Shown piece after piece: positions 12,721 to 25,866 of a DNA stretch of 64,000 nucleotides (position 1 is its first letter; each line of letters starts with the position of its first letter). The DNA is taken from assembly GCA_020152595.1 (NCBI GenBank), contig JAIGNY010002171.1:968501-1032500 (forward strand), in the 5' to 3' direction. The notes under the pieces were generated by a model. The model did no database searches. It saw nothing but the letters and a program-made list of their open reading frames with translations, and was not told the origin of the DNA. Position numbers and translations under genes: made by a program. This DNA is from Chiridota heheva. Taxonomy: Eukaryota > Echinodermata > Holothuroidea > Apodida > Chiridotidae.

Positions 12721-14530
12721 AAAAATGCATCCAGTTTTATAATTAAAAAATTATTAAAGCATACACGCATAAAAAAAAAATCGCGGAACTAGCTATGATG
12801 TGTTACGGAAAGCTGAAAATGAACTTGTAAGGTACTTGGATTGTACCATTATTATGCAGGTTTGTTTTAAGAACAAAGTCCTTGAAACAAGAGTTGAATA
12901 CTTTTAGTTGTAGGCCAAGTTCGTAGAGTTAAGATTTTCTTTGAGGGCAAAAATAAGATGAATATGGATTTATCAACACACATAAAAGCCCGTCATGTGT
13001 GTATATTTATCATACAAAAGTATTATGTGGTTCTCAGATGTGCGTGTTTACGCGTAGCGTGATCATATTCGAGATTGTCACTCTTGATCATACCAGTGAC
13101 AAGAGACTGATATGGCTGGCATATGGGAGAGGGTGTGACAGCAAGTGGGAGCGGGTGGGCCGGCATGTGGGAGAATTATGAGAAGGCATGTGGGAGAGGG
13201 TGTGATTTCATGTGGGAGAGGGTGGAACGACGTGCCATATTTGAGGGCATGGCATGTGGGATGTAGGCCAAGTGGAATGACACTTTGGACAACATTTTAG
13301 TTAACAAATAGCCAGTTGCAATGAATAGTCTTTGAAGCAAAACAAATTAAAGGAAATTTAATGCACACACAACTTCATTTCAAAAGTTTATTAGACGAGA
13401 CATTACTGATGAGAAACTTTTTAAACTCATTTTTCTTAAACAAATGTACGGCAAATTGTATTTGTGCTGATTAGAAAACAATTTTTAAGAATGCGATGAT
13501 AAGAAAAGATATGAAGAAGTTTATTCAAGGATATAATAAACAAATATTAATTCATACAAAAAGTTTAATAAATAGCACACTTCTTAATTTTTTGGTATCA
13601 TAATCATGCGACCTAACTTTGTCGTTATGCCTTTCTCTTGCACTTCTTCGTTCATGATTGTTGTCGATAATATTTCTGCCTTCTGCCAAATAATGTTTTA
13701 ATTTCTGATGAATACAGTCATACAATCAGAAATATATCTCAGTGTAACAAAATAAACAAGAAGACTGTTAACAAGAATTGTCGAAAGAACAGTATGCTCG
13801 ACTATTCAAAGCTAGCGTAGACAATGGGCTTGTTGATGGACGTATATGCCGGTAATGGGGCTAGTGGGGAAAGTTAATTAAAAAAACATGAGCTATCAAG
13901 GATGCACTTACTTTTCCTCTTTCTTTAGATTTTCACTGTACTGCAAGTCTCAAAATATCTTTCAGTTGTATCAGACATTTTTCAGACATTTTGGGTGAGG
14001 CTACTATTCCTCACCCAGTAACTCAGAAAACATGAAAGAAATCTCTATCAATGTAAAACTTTTTGTCATTATATCCAATGAGTCACAAAGAAAAGAGAAA
14101 TCCATGACTTGCCCATGTCAATGAAATATCAAAATATGAACAATGAATCCTTGCTGCATAATGCAATTATTTGTTATTTCTTTAGTTATTTACTTACCTA
14201 ACTACCATATCTGTTTATCTTAAAGGAATAGTTCAGTAGTCAAATTAATTTACCTTATATGAAAGAGGACTAAGAAAGAAACAAACAAAAATGGTGATGG
14301 AAGCATTCCAAAAAATATTTATCCATTAAGGATATAGTTAAGTCAAAAGTGTTGTCTCATTTGTTTAGAAACGACTAAAATCTGATTAATATATAGTTGT
14401 GACATTACATCCTGATATCCTCAGTCTTTATGTATTCTTTCATATTTTCCCAGGGCCTGTGATTTTGAGGATTAAATCTATTGGATACGCGAGGATAGTA
14501 CTTGAAAAGAATCTAGTTAAGGGTAATTAT
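12721..14530. other. Non-coding region with minor repeats
   Basis: No supported gene. A few imperfect copies of CATGTGGGAGAGGGTGTGA lie at about 13120-13265. A 9-bp perfect hairpin (TGGGTGAGG/CCTCACCCA) is at 13992-14000/14009-14017. The rest is AT-rich with no recognised feature. Confidence 0.5.
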
Positions 14531-14539
14531 ATCAAATTA

Positions 14540-15390
14540 CCAGCTGAAAAAATTGAAAGAAAATTGTTATGCAAATAATGTAATTATTATGCACACTACA
14601 CCTCACCATTGAGTGTAAACAATGCTCTTCACATATATGATTATTTGTGTAAAATCCCCACACCCACTTTATTTAGGAGATATCATAGATACAAACATTT
14701 TCATTGTTATGCAAATAAGCTAATTAGTATGTACACACAACCCCCCTCCCCATCTCATTATCCAATCATGCTTAACTGAACAGTATTGATGCCACCTACA
14801 ATTGTATCAAGTACCAAGTTATTATCTCAGGTTAAATGTTTTCTACAAAAGTACATTGTTGTGCAAATGACGTAATTAATATGCACATTACACCCCACCA
14901 TTAATTGTATGCTCTTCACATATATGACCATTTGTGTAAACAAAATCCCCACTCCCGCTTTAAGCTAAGACATCATAGATACAAATGTTTTCATTGTTAT
15001 GCAAATAAGCTAATTAGTATGCACACACGATCCCCATTCATGCTTATTTGAACACTCATTTGAGTACCCATGTCCTCTACCCCTATGCCAAGTTACATGA
15101 ATGTACACTAATCATAATCTAAGTCATGCGCTCATGAATGTTAAACATTTTGTACGAGTCTATTGTTATGCAAATAACCTAATTAACATGCACACTTCAC
15201 CCCACCATTGAGTGTACACAATAACAAAATCCCCACTCCCGCTTTAATTTAAGACATCATAAATACAAACATTATCATTGTTATGCACAAGCTTATTAGT
15301 ATGCACACACAACCCCCAATGCTTATTTCAACAGTACCCATGTCCTCTACCTCTCTGCCAAGTCACATGAATGTACACAATATAACATGG
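14540..15390. repeat. Tandem ~130-180-bp units carrying octamer ATGCAAAT
   Basis: Diverged repeats alternate two related subunits. Each has the block TTGTTATGCAAATAA, then CTAATTAGTATGCACAC, then a CCCCACTCCCGCTTTA or CACCCCACCATTGAGTGT segment. Perfect ATGCAAAT octamers lie at 14569-14576, 14709-14716, 14999-15006 and 15178-15185; a variant lies near 14867 and a decayed copy near 15285. The octamer is the core POU/Oct-type binding site, but no function is shown here. Confidence 0.75.
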
Positions 15391-15396
15391 ACTCTA

Positions 15397-17259
<1,863 letters not shown>

Positions 17260-17530
17260 GGCCTTCGGTATCTGGGCCCCTGGTAAATGACATGTTTTAA
17301 TTGTGTCAAATAAATACTAAATTGTATTTTACGACTTGTTTGTACTATGAAGGATTGTGAGTGAGTGGATTGCTATGCGTTTTCAAACTTCAAGAATGAC
17401 CTAGAATAATTTCATATCACTTCCAAAACAGAACCTCCTGCCCTCAACTTTCAAAAAGGCACCGCCTTTCCCCTTCGTCCCTTACTCTAGGGCAAGGGGA
17501 AGTTCCCCACTCCGTGCTCCGTACATCGCT
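17260..17530 (+). repeat. Dispersed repeat, inverted partner at 24130-24450
   Basis: The segment with CTGGTAAATGACATGTTTTA, AATTGTGTCAAATAAATACT, GAGTGAGTGGATT and CCCTCAACTTTCAAAAAGGC is matched in reverse complement at 24130-24450 (GCCCTTTTGAAAGTTGA, AGTATTTGTTTGACACAATT). The two copies are about 6.9 kb apart in inverted orientation, and both are non-coding. Confidence 0.75.
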
Positions 17531-17917
17531 GTAGACATGGCTACACCCATGGTTACACTTACTTTCATTTCTTCAATAAAAATAGCAATTGAGAAAGCAT
17601 AAGCAGGGTGAACAGGCAAACTTTATTGGCAGCGCTAATAATGTAGTGGAAGAGCGCCACTAAGTGTCTCTGATATTTGGACAAAACTATCTTCATTTTC
17701 ACTTAAATTCCTGACATAAAGGGTAAGTATTTAATTGCCTATACAGTCTTACATTTTATAAAAAAGTAGAAGAAACTGACAATTTTACTTGCGTAACAAA
17801 ACATGCAATAATGTTATGTTTAAGCTGAATTAAACCTTTGGTCGATGGTAAATCTTCCACACGCCTAACGTTAGGCCCTAACAATCATTAGGTCGATTTC
17901 GCGAGAAAAATATTGGC
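17531..17917. other. Non-coding stretch
   Basis: No gene, repeat partner or element recognised between the dispersed repeat and the LINE fragment that follows. Confidence 0.4.
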
Positions 17918-18080
17918 CTATGCTACGGGTCTCGATGGGCATTTTGTTGATCAAAAAAGGCATCTAGGTGTTGTTATTACCAACAATTTGAAGCCTTCTA
18001 AACAGTGTGCTTCAGCAGCTGCAAGGGAAAATAGGATGCTTGTTTTTTTTAGAAGAAACCGGCTCTGTACGGTTTTGCTA

Positions 18081-19078
18081 AGTTGGATGGAAAACTTTAT
18101 CATTTACAGTCAATGGGATATTGTTTTATGAATATTTGTGTCGCCTTAGCCAGTCACCGAAAATAAATGGTACTCATATATGTTGGAAACTATTATCTAA
18201 TACACAACATTTGTGAAGAAAAATAAATTATGTCCAGTATATGTTGAAAAATGACAAAAAATAGGTTTTTCTCCCATTGACTGCAATGATAACTGACTGT
18301 TTCAGTGTTTGTTTTCCCCTTTAATTAAAATTTGAGGTCGTCAAAAAGCATTGTTACGTCACCGTGCACTACAACATTCCTAGATGTCCGACCCCAAGAA
18401 TTCTTGAGGTCGGAGTCGACGTAGGCCTAGCTGTGTACGAGCTCAGTGCGGTTTTTCTAATGCACTTGTCAGTTGTATGACTCACCCCTACTACCCCCGG
18501 CAATGTCAGTCAAAGGTGAGTCATTGACATATGAAAAAGTGACTTACATGTGCATCATTGTACCTGATTGTCAGTCACCAGAGTGACTCAGGGTCAATTT
18601 ACTTCAGACCCATTGACTTTGCACAGAGGTGAGTGGTTTGGGTAAGTCATTTGCACAAGAATTGTCAGTCACCCGAGTGACTGAGGGGTGTGTCACCCAC
18701 TTTGGTGCAATGAGTCACCTTGTCCGGCGGTGTAGGGGTGAGTCATACAATTGACAAGTGCATACTGTAAGTTGGGAAGGGAAACTTGATCATTACAGTC
18801 AATGAGATATTTTTTTTATCAATACTAGTGCCGCCTCAGCCAGTCAGCGAAAATTAATGGTACTCATATATGTTGGAAACTATTATCTAATACACAGCAT
18901 AATTGAATAAAAATGAATTATGTTCAGTATTTGTTAAAAAATTGACAAAAAATATGTTTTTTTTTCCATTGACTGCAATGTTAGCTGACTGTTTGTTTTC
19001 CCCTTTGAGTGAAAATGAGATCATCAAAAAATCATTGTTACATCGCCGTGCACCACAAAATTCCCGGATGTCCGACGT
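18081..19078. mobile_element. Insertion flanked by ~300-bp direct repeats
   Basis: 18081-18405 and 18770-19078 are diverged direct repeats. They share TTACAGTCAATGGGATATT, GGTACTCATATATGTTGGAA, TTCCATTGACTGCAATG and CGTGCAC-ACAA-ATTCC. They flank a ~360-bp spacer that contains a MITE, and the whole block interrupts a LINE reading frame. The direct repeats could be short LTR-like ends or a local tandem duplication; I see no LTR-type TG/CA termini or primer-binding site. Confidence 0.6.
18461..18762. mobile_element. MITE-like element, ~31-bp terminal inverted repeats
   Basis: The left end TGCACTTGTCAGTTGTATGA (continuing CTCACCCCTAC) is mirrored at the right end, GTAGGGGTGAGTCATACAAT then TGACAAGTGCA, with one mismatch. 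The interior repeats the theme in inverted form (GTCAGTCACCAGAGTGACT and GTCAGTCACCCGAGTGACT). Total length is about 302 bp with no ORF. The target-site duplication is unresolved, so the superfamily is not assigned. Confidence 0.8.
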
Positions 19079-19954
19079 TGAAAATCTTGGTAGAGAGGTT
19101 GTTCTTAATTTGTATAACTTTAAGCACTTAGTCAGGCCTCACCTTGAGTATGCTATTCAGACTTGGAGTCCCTTTTATGAGAAGGATAAGTTCATTTTTG
19201 AGCAGGTTCAGTGAAGAGCTACTAGACTTATTTACAAAGTAAGGAATCTCTCTTATGAATCTAAGTTGCGAATTCTTGGTTTGACCACACCTGAGTTGAG
19301 AAGAGTATGTGACGATATGATTCAGGTTTTTAAGTTCCTATCTGGTAGTGATGCTTTGACTTCCTGTTATTTCTTGCATGTTTCAGCTAATCCTCATGTG
19401 ACACATGATAACAGTTTGAAGGTGACCAAAGAGTTCTCACGGATAGATATTCGGCGTTTTAGCTTTTCGCAAAGAGTTGTTAATGAGGGGAATGGTTTGC
19501 CTGAGTGGGTAGTTAGCTTCAATTCTGTTCACAATTTCAAAGTCAACATTGATAAGTTCTTTAATAACTCTGGGTATGTTTGATTTTTTTTTTTTGTGGT
19601 GGTGATGGTGGTGTTAGTTTGGCTTTTCATCGGGTGACTAACCCTTCTTGGCCCGTAATCTTGTTATGTTATGTTATTCGTTTTTCTGTGTGTATTTCAA
19701 TGGGCATTCGGTTGGCATTCGTTTTAGTACCACCCCTATGCTACTTTCATTAAGAACAAATTCAGTAGGGCCTATTACTTGTCCTTCCATTTTGTACAGC
19801 TTTCATGTTCCATGATGATATGCTGATTTCTAATACCTATGGGATTTACACTACTAATGTTAGTACGCATCCACAATATCCAAATTGAGCAGATCTCCAA
19901 ATATACCGATTTGAGCACAGGTTAGTGTTATGGCAACCTATATAGTAACGTTAA

Positions 19955-20150
19955 CATTAATATGTATAATATATATAACAAGGTAAGTCACCCTCATAAG
20001 TCAGCGCGAATCCTGAATCGTAAATTCCTCTTTTTGACCCCTTCCCAATCATAATCACATTTCTTACTCAACTCACATTCGCTGGAGACTCTTCTTTCTT
20101 TATATGCCATGGTATTTTTTTTTACTTTTTCTGATGAGATGTACAAAGAA
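19955..20150 (+). repeat. Left arm of a ~3.9-kb spaced inverted repeat
   Basis: ATATAACAAGGTAAGTCACC, CTCATAAGTCAGCGCG, CTCTTTTTGACC, TTCGCTGGAGACTC and TCTGATGAGATGTACAAA are found in reverse complement at 23625-23815. Arms are about 190 bp and diverged. They could be the ends of a decayed DNA transposon or two inverted copies of one dispersed repeat. Confidence 0.65.
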
Positions 20151-20159
20151 TGAATTTTT

Positions 20160-20290
20160 CAGAAAAATCCTAGTAATAGTATAGCGGAAAAATCGCTATA
20201 TATGAATTAATTTCAACAACTTTAATACTTATTGGTGACTTATTTTCTTGAAACTTTCAGAATTTATAAATAAAAGATTAAAAATCTTAA
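20160..20290 (+). repeat. Dispersed repeat, inverted copies at 22960-23000 and 26535-26670
   Basis: AAAATCCTAGTAATAGTATA then GCGG, followed by AATTAATTTCAA and TTTTCTTGAAACTTT, resembles the reverse complement of 26535-26670. Its first ~45 bp also match the reverse complement of about 22960-23000 (TTACCGCTTTACTAGGATTT). Confidence 0.55.
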
Positions 20291-20299
20291 CCCTTACTA

Positions 20300-21455
20300 T
20301 ACCATGCGGCGATACTATCGCTGTTTTTAAACCACCTTTTTCTAAAAATAAAATTGGGACTTAACCACAGTCCTATAAGAGTAATCTTGGTATCATTTTA
20401 AAGTACTAGTATATTTCTTTCACAAAATGAAACTTTATCATAGGGGTCATATTACATAATCTTTAGAAAAAGTTTATCGAAAAAGGGTAAAACTTAAAAA
20501 TTGCTGAACAATTTACAATTTGTTTTGTCTTTTTTTTTTTAAATCTTGCAATAACTTTAAGATCACATTTTTGCTTCAAAATCAAACATGCAAGTCCTAA
20601 GACATGATAGTATTGGTTTCTGGTATCATTTTTATAATCCCTACATGCAATTTTTTGTTCTGGAGAAATTTCTTCAAAATTTCATAAATTTCTCCTTTTT
20701 TTGACCCGTTTTTTTCTTCAAAAATTGTGTAACGAAACCGTACATCACACATGTTTCGTTGAACCGCCGTTCAAAAGCGCTTGAAATTTCCTTCCATTTG
20801 ATGTATAAATAAAGGCATACCCCCCTCTATTTAGAACCTGTCCTATAAGAAATATATTACACCTCTCCAATTTGAACGACTACTTGGTGGAGAGGAAATG
20901 TACGCGGCTAGCATACGAGCGCACCGGGTTCGAGTCTCACCGTGACCACTGCGTAATTATTTTTCTGCTGCAGCTTTCAGGGGAAGTTTGACTTTTATCA
21001 TTTTTGATGTGTTTTCATCTTTCCTTTCTTTTTTAGTATCACTGGAAAGGAAATTTCAAAAAGAATCTAGATATGTAATACAAATCTGTTTTCAATACTG
21101 ACAAGAAGTTATACTTCTGCAAAGATTGAACATTTGATAACCAAATTTAGCCAAAAAGTGCTTAATTTGCATAATTTTGTCCAATATTACCTAAATTGGT
21201 TTTAATTACTCAAAGATGAATATTTTAGCACCTATTTTAACCAAACTTGTAACGAAAGAAAATAAAAGGAAAGTTGTCGAAAATGCATATGAAAAAAAAG
21301 TTACGTAAATTAGGGTCGCTTTTTTCAAAGCCCTGGTAGAGTAAGGCTTAAAACATCTATTTTAGTCAACAATCTAGGAATTTTTGGGCAAAAACAGGTT
21401 TTATTTCAATCCTATAAAATTTGGAGAAAAAATTTGAGGCTTCAAGGAAATCATG
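20300..21455. other. Non-coding stretch
   Basis: Apart from the weak tRNA-like motif at 20878-20945, I see only AT-rich sequence with short T runs. No gene or further repeat was recognised. Confidence 0.4.
20878..20945 (+). promoter_or_regulatory. Possible tRNA-like pol III promoter (A and B boxes)
   Basis: TGGTGGAGAGG (20885-20895) fits the A-box consensus TRGYNNANNNG, and GGTTCGAGTCT (20927-20937) fits the B box except for its last base, with tRNA-like spacing. The flanking bases do not form acceptor or T stems, so this is not a functional tRNA. It may be the head of a tRNA-derived SINE or chance. Confidence 0.25.
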
Positions 21456-22386
21456 CTTATTAGTAGTGTTTACACGGGTACCCAAAATATCCAGGTACCC
21501 GACCAATTGTGTTGTTACCCGGTTCCTAAAATACAACCCAGGTATGGATTTTCATAATATTACCAATTGCAGACTGTTTCTGTTTTAGAATTGTATGTTA
21601 AAAAAAAAAAATCTTAACTTACAAGAATTAAAAAGTGTATTTCTATTTTAACGCAATACAATAAAACGATAACAAAATATTGTCACAGATCGCAGAAAAG
21701 ATGTTGAACGAAGATGTGGCTACATGTAGTTACGTATGTACGCTAGTAGTACTACATGTACTAGTAGCGCAAAACTTAACTCTCTAAACTTCGCTGTAAA
21801 AAAAAACAAATAACCAAACCAGTGCGCAACAAGCAGTGTGTGTAGTATGCTGTAGAAAAAATAAATTGCAGTTGTACATTATCAAATTGTTCTGAAAGCA
21901 TGTCTGCTATTTGCTGAAAAAAATTGTACCACCTATTATGAACCAATCACAAGTTGTGTTCAAATGAAATTGTTACGTGTTACTGAGCATGCACTAACAG
22001 AATCATGGAATCAGTCAGTAATTCCCAGCATAGCATTAATGAGGTGGAATTGTGTACAGTATTTAATATTCAAGAATACTAAGTGACCCATCCTGTGAAA
22101 TTTGGAGGAAGTGCGTATATTATTATTTTACGGTATTTTATGAAGACTGGTAAATAAAAGAGACGAGAAACATTTGTATTCTGTTTCTTTATTCACAAAA
22201 ACAAAGGTACGATTGAAAAACAAGAAATATCACAAGATTTTACAGGGTACACTGTTAGATTTTAGCACATATACTACTTCCGTAAAAAATATGAAAATGC
22301 TTTGTCTGTACGTCGGATACCCGGCCGATAATGCAGGCCGGGTACCCGGTCCGATTTTTGGATCCGGTGCAAACACTACTTATTAG
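21456..22386. mobile_element. Non-autonomous hAT-like element with 8-bp TSD
   Basis: The element spans 21464-22378. The left end TAGTGTTTACACGGGTACCC and the right end (reverse complement TAGTGTTTGCACCGGATCC) are terminal inverted repeats. The 8-bp sequence CTTATTAG flanks both sides directly (21456-21463 and 22379-22386). An 8-bp target duplication plus TAGTGTTTRCAC ends are typical of the hAT superfamily. About 915 bp, with no transposase. Subterminal GGTACCCGG-type palindromes are repeated near both ends. Confidence 0.88.
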
Positions 22387-22617
22387 TCATTTTGAAAAGT
22401 TTCTTAAGTTTCAGCAATCTTCTGTTTTTTTTACTGTTCTTTATTTACCCATTATTCCAAAATAATTTCAAATTTATACCTTGTCGAGCAAATTTTGTTA
22501 AAAAAGGAAGCAAATCATGAGCTCACAATTTTTGCATTCTTGTCGGTGATTTTGAATTAAACAAAACTAAAGAAAAAAAGCTGAATAACAGTGCAGAGAA
22601 ATTTTAACAAGAATTAT

Positions 22618-22680
22618 TCCTAAATCTTAAACTAAAACCTAATCCTAATTCTAAAGCCTAATCCTAAAACCTAACCTGAA
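22618..22680. repeat. Degenerate telomere-like CCTAAT repeats
   Basis: Irregular tandem hexamer-like units such as AAACCTAATCCTAATTCTAA and CCTAATCCTAAAACCTAACC. A G-rich counterpart in the opposite orientation lies at 25788-25866. The units are not canonical TTAGGG. Confidence 0.6.
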
Positions 22681-23002
22681 AATGAGTATCTACATTAATT
22701 ATACACATCTTTTAAATTTGTTTTATTTTATTTAAACGGCTTGCAGACTCCACTCATCAGTACAGTTTGGCTATTATACACTGAAAAGTAAAAGTTTTTA
22801 TCGGAAAGCCAAAATCTAAGAATTCTTCTTCTTTTTTAAACATGTTTGGCTTAGTTTATACAGTACTTGAAAGACCCAAATCTAAAAAGGAAAATAGTTC
22901 AAATAAATCAATACAACCGATTTAAACCAAAATTTAGAAAGAAAAAGCAAAAATCCTTATATAGATATTTACCGCTTTACTAGGATTTTACCAAATTTTT
23001 AC

Positions 23003-23617
23003 CCCAATACACATCCAACGCACAGCAATTTGCGAAAAACCAAAGAAATATTCACGATGACATCGTGAAGCTCGAAGAAGAACATCAATGCAGGGTTGCC
23101 AGATAACTTTTGTGGCTTGGTACCAAATATTTTGCATTTGGATACCAAATTACAGCACTCAGATACCAAAAATAAAAAAAATCACCAATTTGTACCTAAG
23201 GAGGAATTTGTTTTTGAACATTTTTTGCAGGGAATAGATTGTTGAGGAATTTATCTTGCAATTCTTTAAAGTTTCATGACCAGGGATGCAAGAATCATGC
23301 TTTAACAAAATTTGAGGTTTATAGGCCATACTTGAAATGGCAACCATATGGGTCATTAGTGTACAGCCTGCAAAGGAATTCAAAAGAAAAAGGAAAAATT
23401 TGAAGCTATTTTGAAAGCTGTATAATGACTTAAAAGCACTGCCGTTTATTTGCAGCCATCAATTTCATTGTCAAATTAAAAAAATATCTAAATAATTGCT
23501 TGGTACCAAGCCACAAAACTGATCTGGCAACCTGTAGATGTGCTTCTTCATGACGTCATCATAGACATTTCTTGGGTTTTTTGTAACTTGCTGTGCTTTG
23601 GATGTCTATTGGGGTGA
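23003..23617. mobile_element. Fold-back element, ~160-bp arms
   Basis: The left arm 23003-23160 (CCCCAATACACATCCAACGC, CAATGCAGGGTTGCCAGAT, TTTTGTGGCTTGGTACCAA) is mirrored in reverse complement at 23455-23617, around a ~295-bp spacer. The arms are diverged by substitutions and small indels. There is no coding capacity, so this is a MITE or fold-back candidate. Confidence 0.75.
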
Positions 23618-23624
23618 AGAGTTC

Positions 23625-23815
23625 ATTGTTTGTACATCTCATCAGAAAAAATCAATAAATACCGTGGCTTATAAAGAAAGGAGGGAGACTCCAGCGAATG
23701 TAAGTTGAGTAAAAAATGTAATTAAGTTTCGCTAGTGGTTCAAAAAGAGGTTTTTCCATATACGGTTTGAAAGTCGCGGTATGAGGGTGACTTACTAGCT
23801 TGTTATATATAGGAA
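23625..23815 (-). repeat. Right arm of the 19955-20150 inverted repeat
   Basis: Reverse complement of the left arm, ending GAGGGTGACTTACTAGCTTG then TTATATA. It directly adjoins the fold-back element at 23003-23617. Confidence 0.65.
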
Positions 23816-24129
23816 GACCTGTGGATTTGGGTATGTGCCTTTTTTTGTTGAAAAAGTGGCGCCATGTTAATCAAAAGTCAATGGGATTAAACACGTCTTC
23901 AAAAAAGTTCCCAGATTTTTCTGAAAGCCTTTATTTTAGATATCAAAATCAACTCCCTTTTCACTAAAAAATTAAACACACTTCAGTTTGTTTCCAGTTT
24001 CCAGTTGCAGTTGTTAAATTTGGAGATGCTTACTTAAAAACAGTTTCCACATATTCAAATGATTTTTAAAGCTCCATAAGGTGGTTGGGAAACTAGAGTC
24101 CTGGGGGTAGGTGGGGAATTTGGCACTTT

Positions 24130-24450
24130 GCAGCGATGTTGGAACCGCAGCGGCAAAGAGAGGGGGGGGCACTGCCCCTTGCTCTAAAGTAAGGAGAGCA
24201 GGAGGTGCCCTTTTGAAAGTTGATGGTGGACTAGGCAGGAGGTACCCTTTTGAAAGTTGAGGGCATATTGGGCTGGAGGCACCCTTTTGAAGTCATTCTT
24301 GAAGCTTAAAAACAAATAGAAATCCACTCACTCACAAAGATACATAATACATAGAAGTTGTTGCATACATTTAGTATTTGTTTGACACAATTAAAGCATG
24401 TCATTTTAACAGAAGCACTGACACCGTGGGTCGTGGTGGGAGGACGCACG
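24130..24450 (-). repeat. Inverted partner of the 17260-17530 repeat
   Basis: Matches 17260-17530 in reverse complement. It contains three short imperfect repeats of GGAGGTRCCCTTTTGAAAGT. A GT microsatellite lies just to the right (24560-24577). Confidence 0.7.
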
Positions 24451-24739
24451 CCCGCAATAATTTTGTGAGCAGCAATTTTCAAAAGAAGCCTTTATTTGCC
24501 CTGATGGGTAATTGTCAACATTGGTTTTGGCTTGCTTACCGAAAGTGGGGGAAAGTCAAAAGTGTGTGTGTGTGTGTCAGGGTGGGGAAGGGGGATTACA
24601 AAATCACTCTAAAATACAACACATCACCATACAAAAGTATCTATTTGGACAAAAAGTGAGGGTGGGGGAAGTGCCCCGTTGCTTCCCTCAAATTCCGCTT
24701 CTGTTCAAACCATATAAGTAACTACCATGGGGCGAGAAG

Positions 24740-24850
24740 GCAAGATACTTCCACTTTTTCGAAAACTGACAAAAGTTCCCCTTTTTAAAATGAAAAGTGT
24801 TCCTCAATTACTGTCCAAGAAGCACCCAAACTATTAACTACCCACTTACA
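24740..24850 (-). repeat. Fragment of the GGGGCACTTTTGTCA dispersed repeat
   Basis: The reverse complement reads GACAGTAATTGAGGAACACT then AAGGGGAACTTTTGTCA, which resembles 36210-36290 and 47050-47120 inside the duplicated segments. Confidence 0.55.
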
Positions 24851-25179
24851 TGTACAAAAACAGGCTTATACCATGGCACCCCAAAATGTATGTTGAGCTA
24901 CTACATCATTGATGTTCTAGTTTTAAATGACAAAATAACCTTTTTTTTATGAATAGAATGTTTCTTCCCGTAAACTACCATTATAATTGCTAGAACCGTA
25001 GATTTTTTCCAACTCCGTCTGACAGGTACAGTATGATCATTAAATGGCACTGGCCTCAGAACTCTCCATCCAAATCAGACATTAAATTCACCAAAATCTT
25101 GAGGGGCTGGATGGTCAAATTTGATGCTGCAATCTGACCAACATTTGTCCAGGTAGGACTCAAAAGTCTTAACATTGAA

Positions 25180-25290
25180 AGCATTGAAGGCATTGTCCTT
25201 GGTTTTCTGATGTTTCTCCTATATGTCAACAATATAGGGGATGAGGTGTCTGAAAAGTCACACATAAAGCTCTACAGATTTATGCAAATA
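25180..25290 (+). mobile_element. LINE reverse-transcriptase fragment
   Basis: The plus-strand peptide GIVLGFLMFLLYVNNIGDEV then SEKSHIKLYRF matches the RT block around the conserved G--LGPL-F--Y-NDI motif that precedes the catalytic ADD motif. The ADD itself is lost. Only about 35 residues remain. Confidence 0.65.
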
Positions 25291-25787
25291 CAAAGTTTAC
25301 AAATCAATCAATCAATACAAAAGTATTTGAACCTCAAAACCTTTTGGTTCTGTTTTAACTTTTGGTTTTATTCTGTTGTACTTTGGTATTTTAACTATTT
25401 TTCTTTTTAAATTGGGGACTTTTAAGTACAAACTAAAGCCATTTTTTTTTTTTTTTTTTTTCTTTTAAATTCTTACCTTTTAGGTTTCTGATTGGAAGTT
25501 TTTCCACTGCATGTACGTACTGTACTGATGCAATGTGTGAAATATTGGCCTGACTGGTGCCGTTTTGCCATTTACTGTAGATGAAATAAACAAACAAAAA
25601 TGTACGTGTATTTAATGTAGATCCTCATCTTGATCGTGTAAAAGCTTATTTTTTGTACTTTTCACTGTTGATTTAAATTTATTTAAGTGGTTTTATTGCC
25701 TTTTGGGTTATTTAAGAGTTTTGAAGCATATTTGTCAGGATTTTGGGCTAGCTTTGGGATCATTTTTAAGGTGATAGTATTTGAAGG

Positions 25788-25866
25788 GATAGGATTAAGG
25801 ATTAGGTTTTAGGATTAGCTTTCAGGATTTGGTTTTAGGATCAGGATGTGAGGATTAGGTTTTGGT
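25788..25866. repeat. Degenerate telomere-like GGATTAGG repeats
   Basis: GGATTAAGGATTAGGTTTTA then GGATTAGC, GGATTTGG and GGATTAGG units. This is the opposite strand orientation to the CCTAAT tract at 22618-22680. Confidence 0.6.

Larger units (their letters stand above)
17918..19676 (+). mobile_element. CR1/L2-like LINE fragment (copy 2) split by a ~1-kb insertion
   Basis: Plus-strand LINE peptide runs from KRHLGVVITNNLKPSKQCAS to about 18055 (RENRMLVFFRRN) and resumes at about 19079 with LVRPHLEYAIQTWSPFYEK, FEQVQ, LRILGLTTPELRR and RRFSFSQRVVNEGNGLPEW. These are consecutive parts of the same RT C-terminal region, so 18060-19078 looks inserted. The 3' end has a TTATGTTATG tail near 19660-19676, matching the 3' end of copy 1 at 9030. 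An in-frame stop (after FEQVQ) and frameshifts show that the copy is dead. Confidence 0.8.

Noticed and set aside
18081-19078. An LTR retrotransposon
   Set aside because: Direct repeats lack TG/CA ends, primer-binding site, polypurine tract and any gag/pol, and the spacer is mostly a MITE.
20878-20945. A functional tRNA gene
   Set aside because: A and B boxes are plausible, but bases 1-7 and 66-72 do not pair and the T stem fails.
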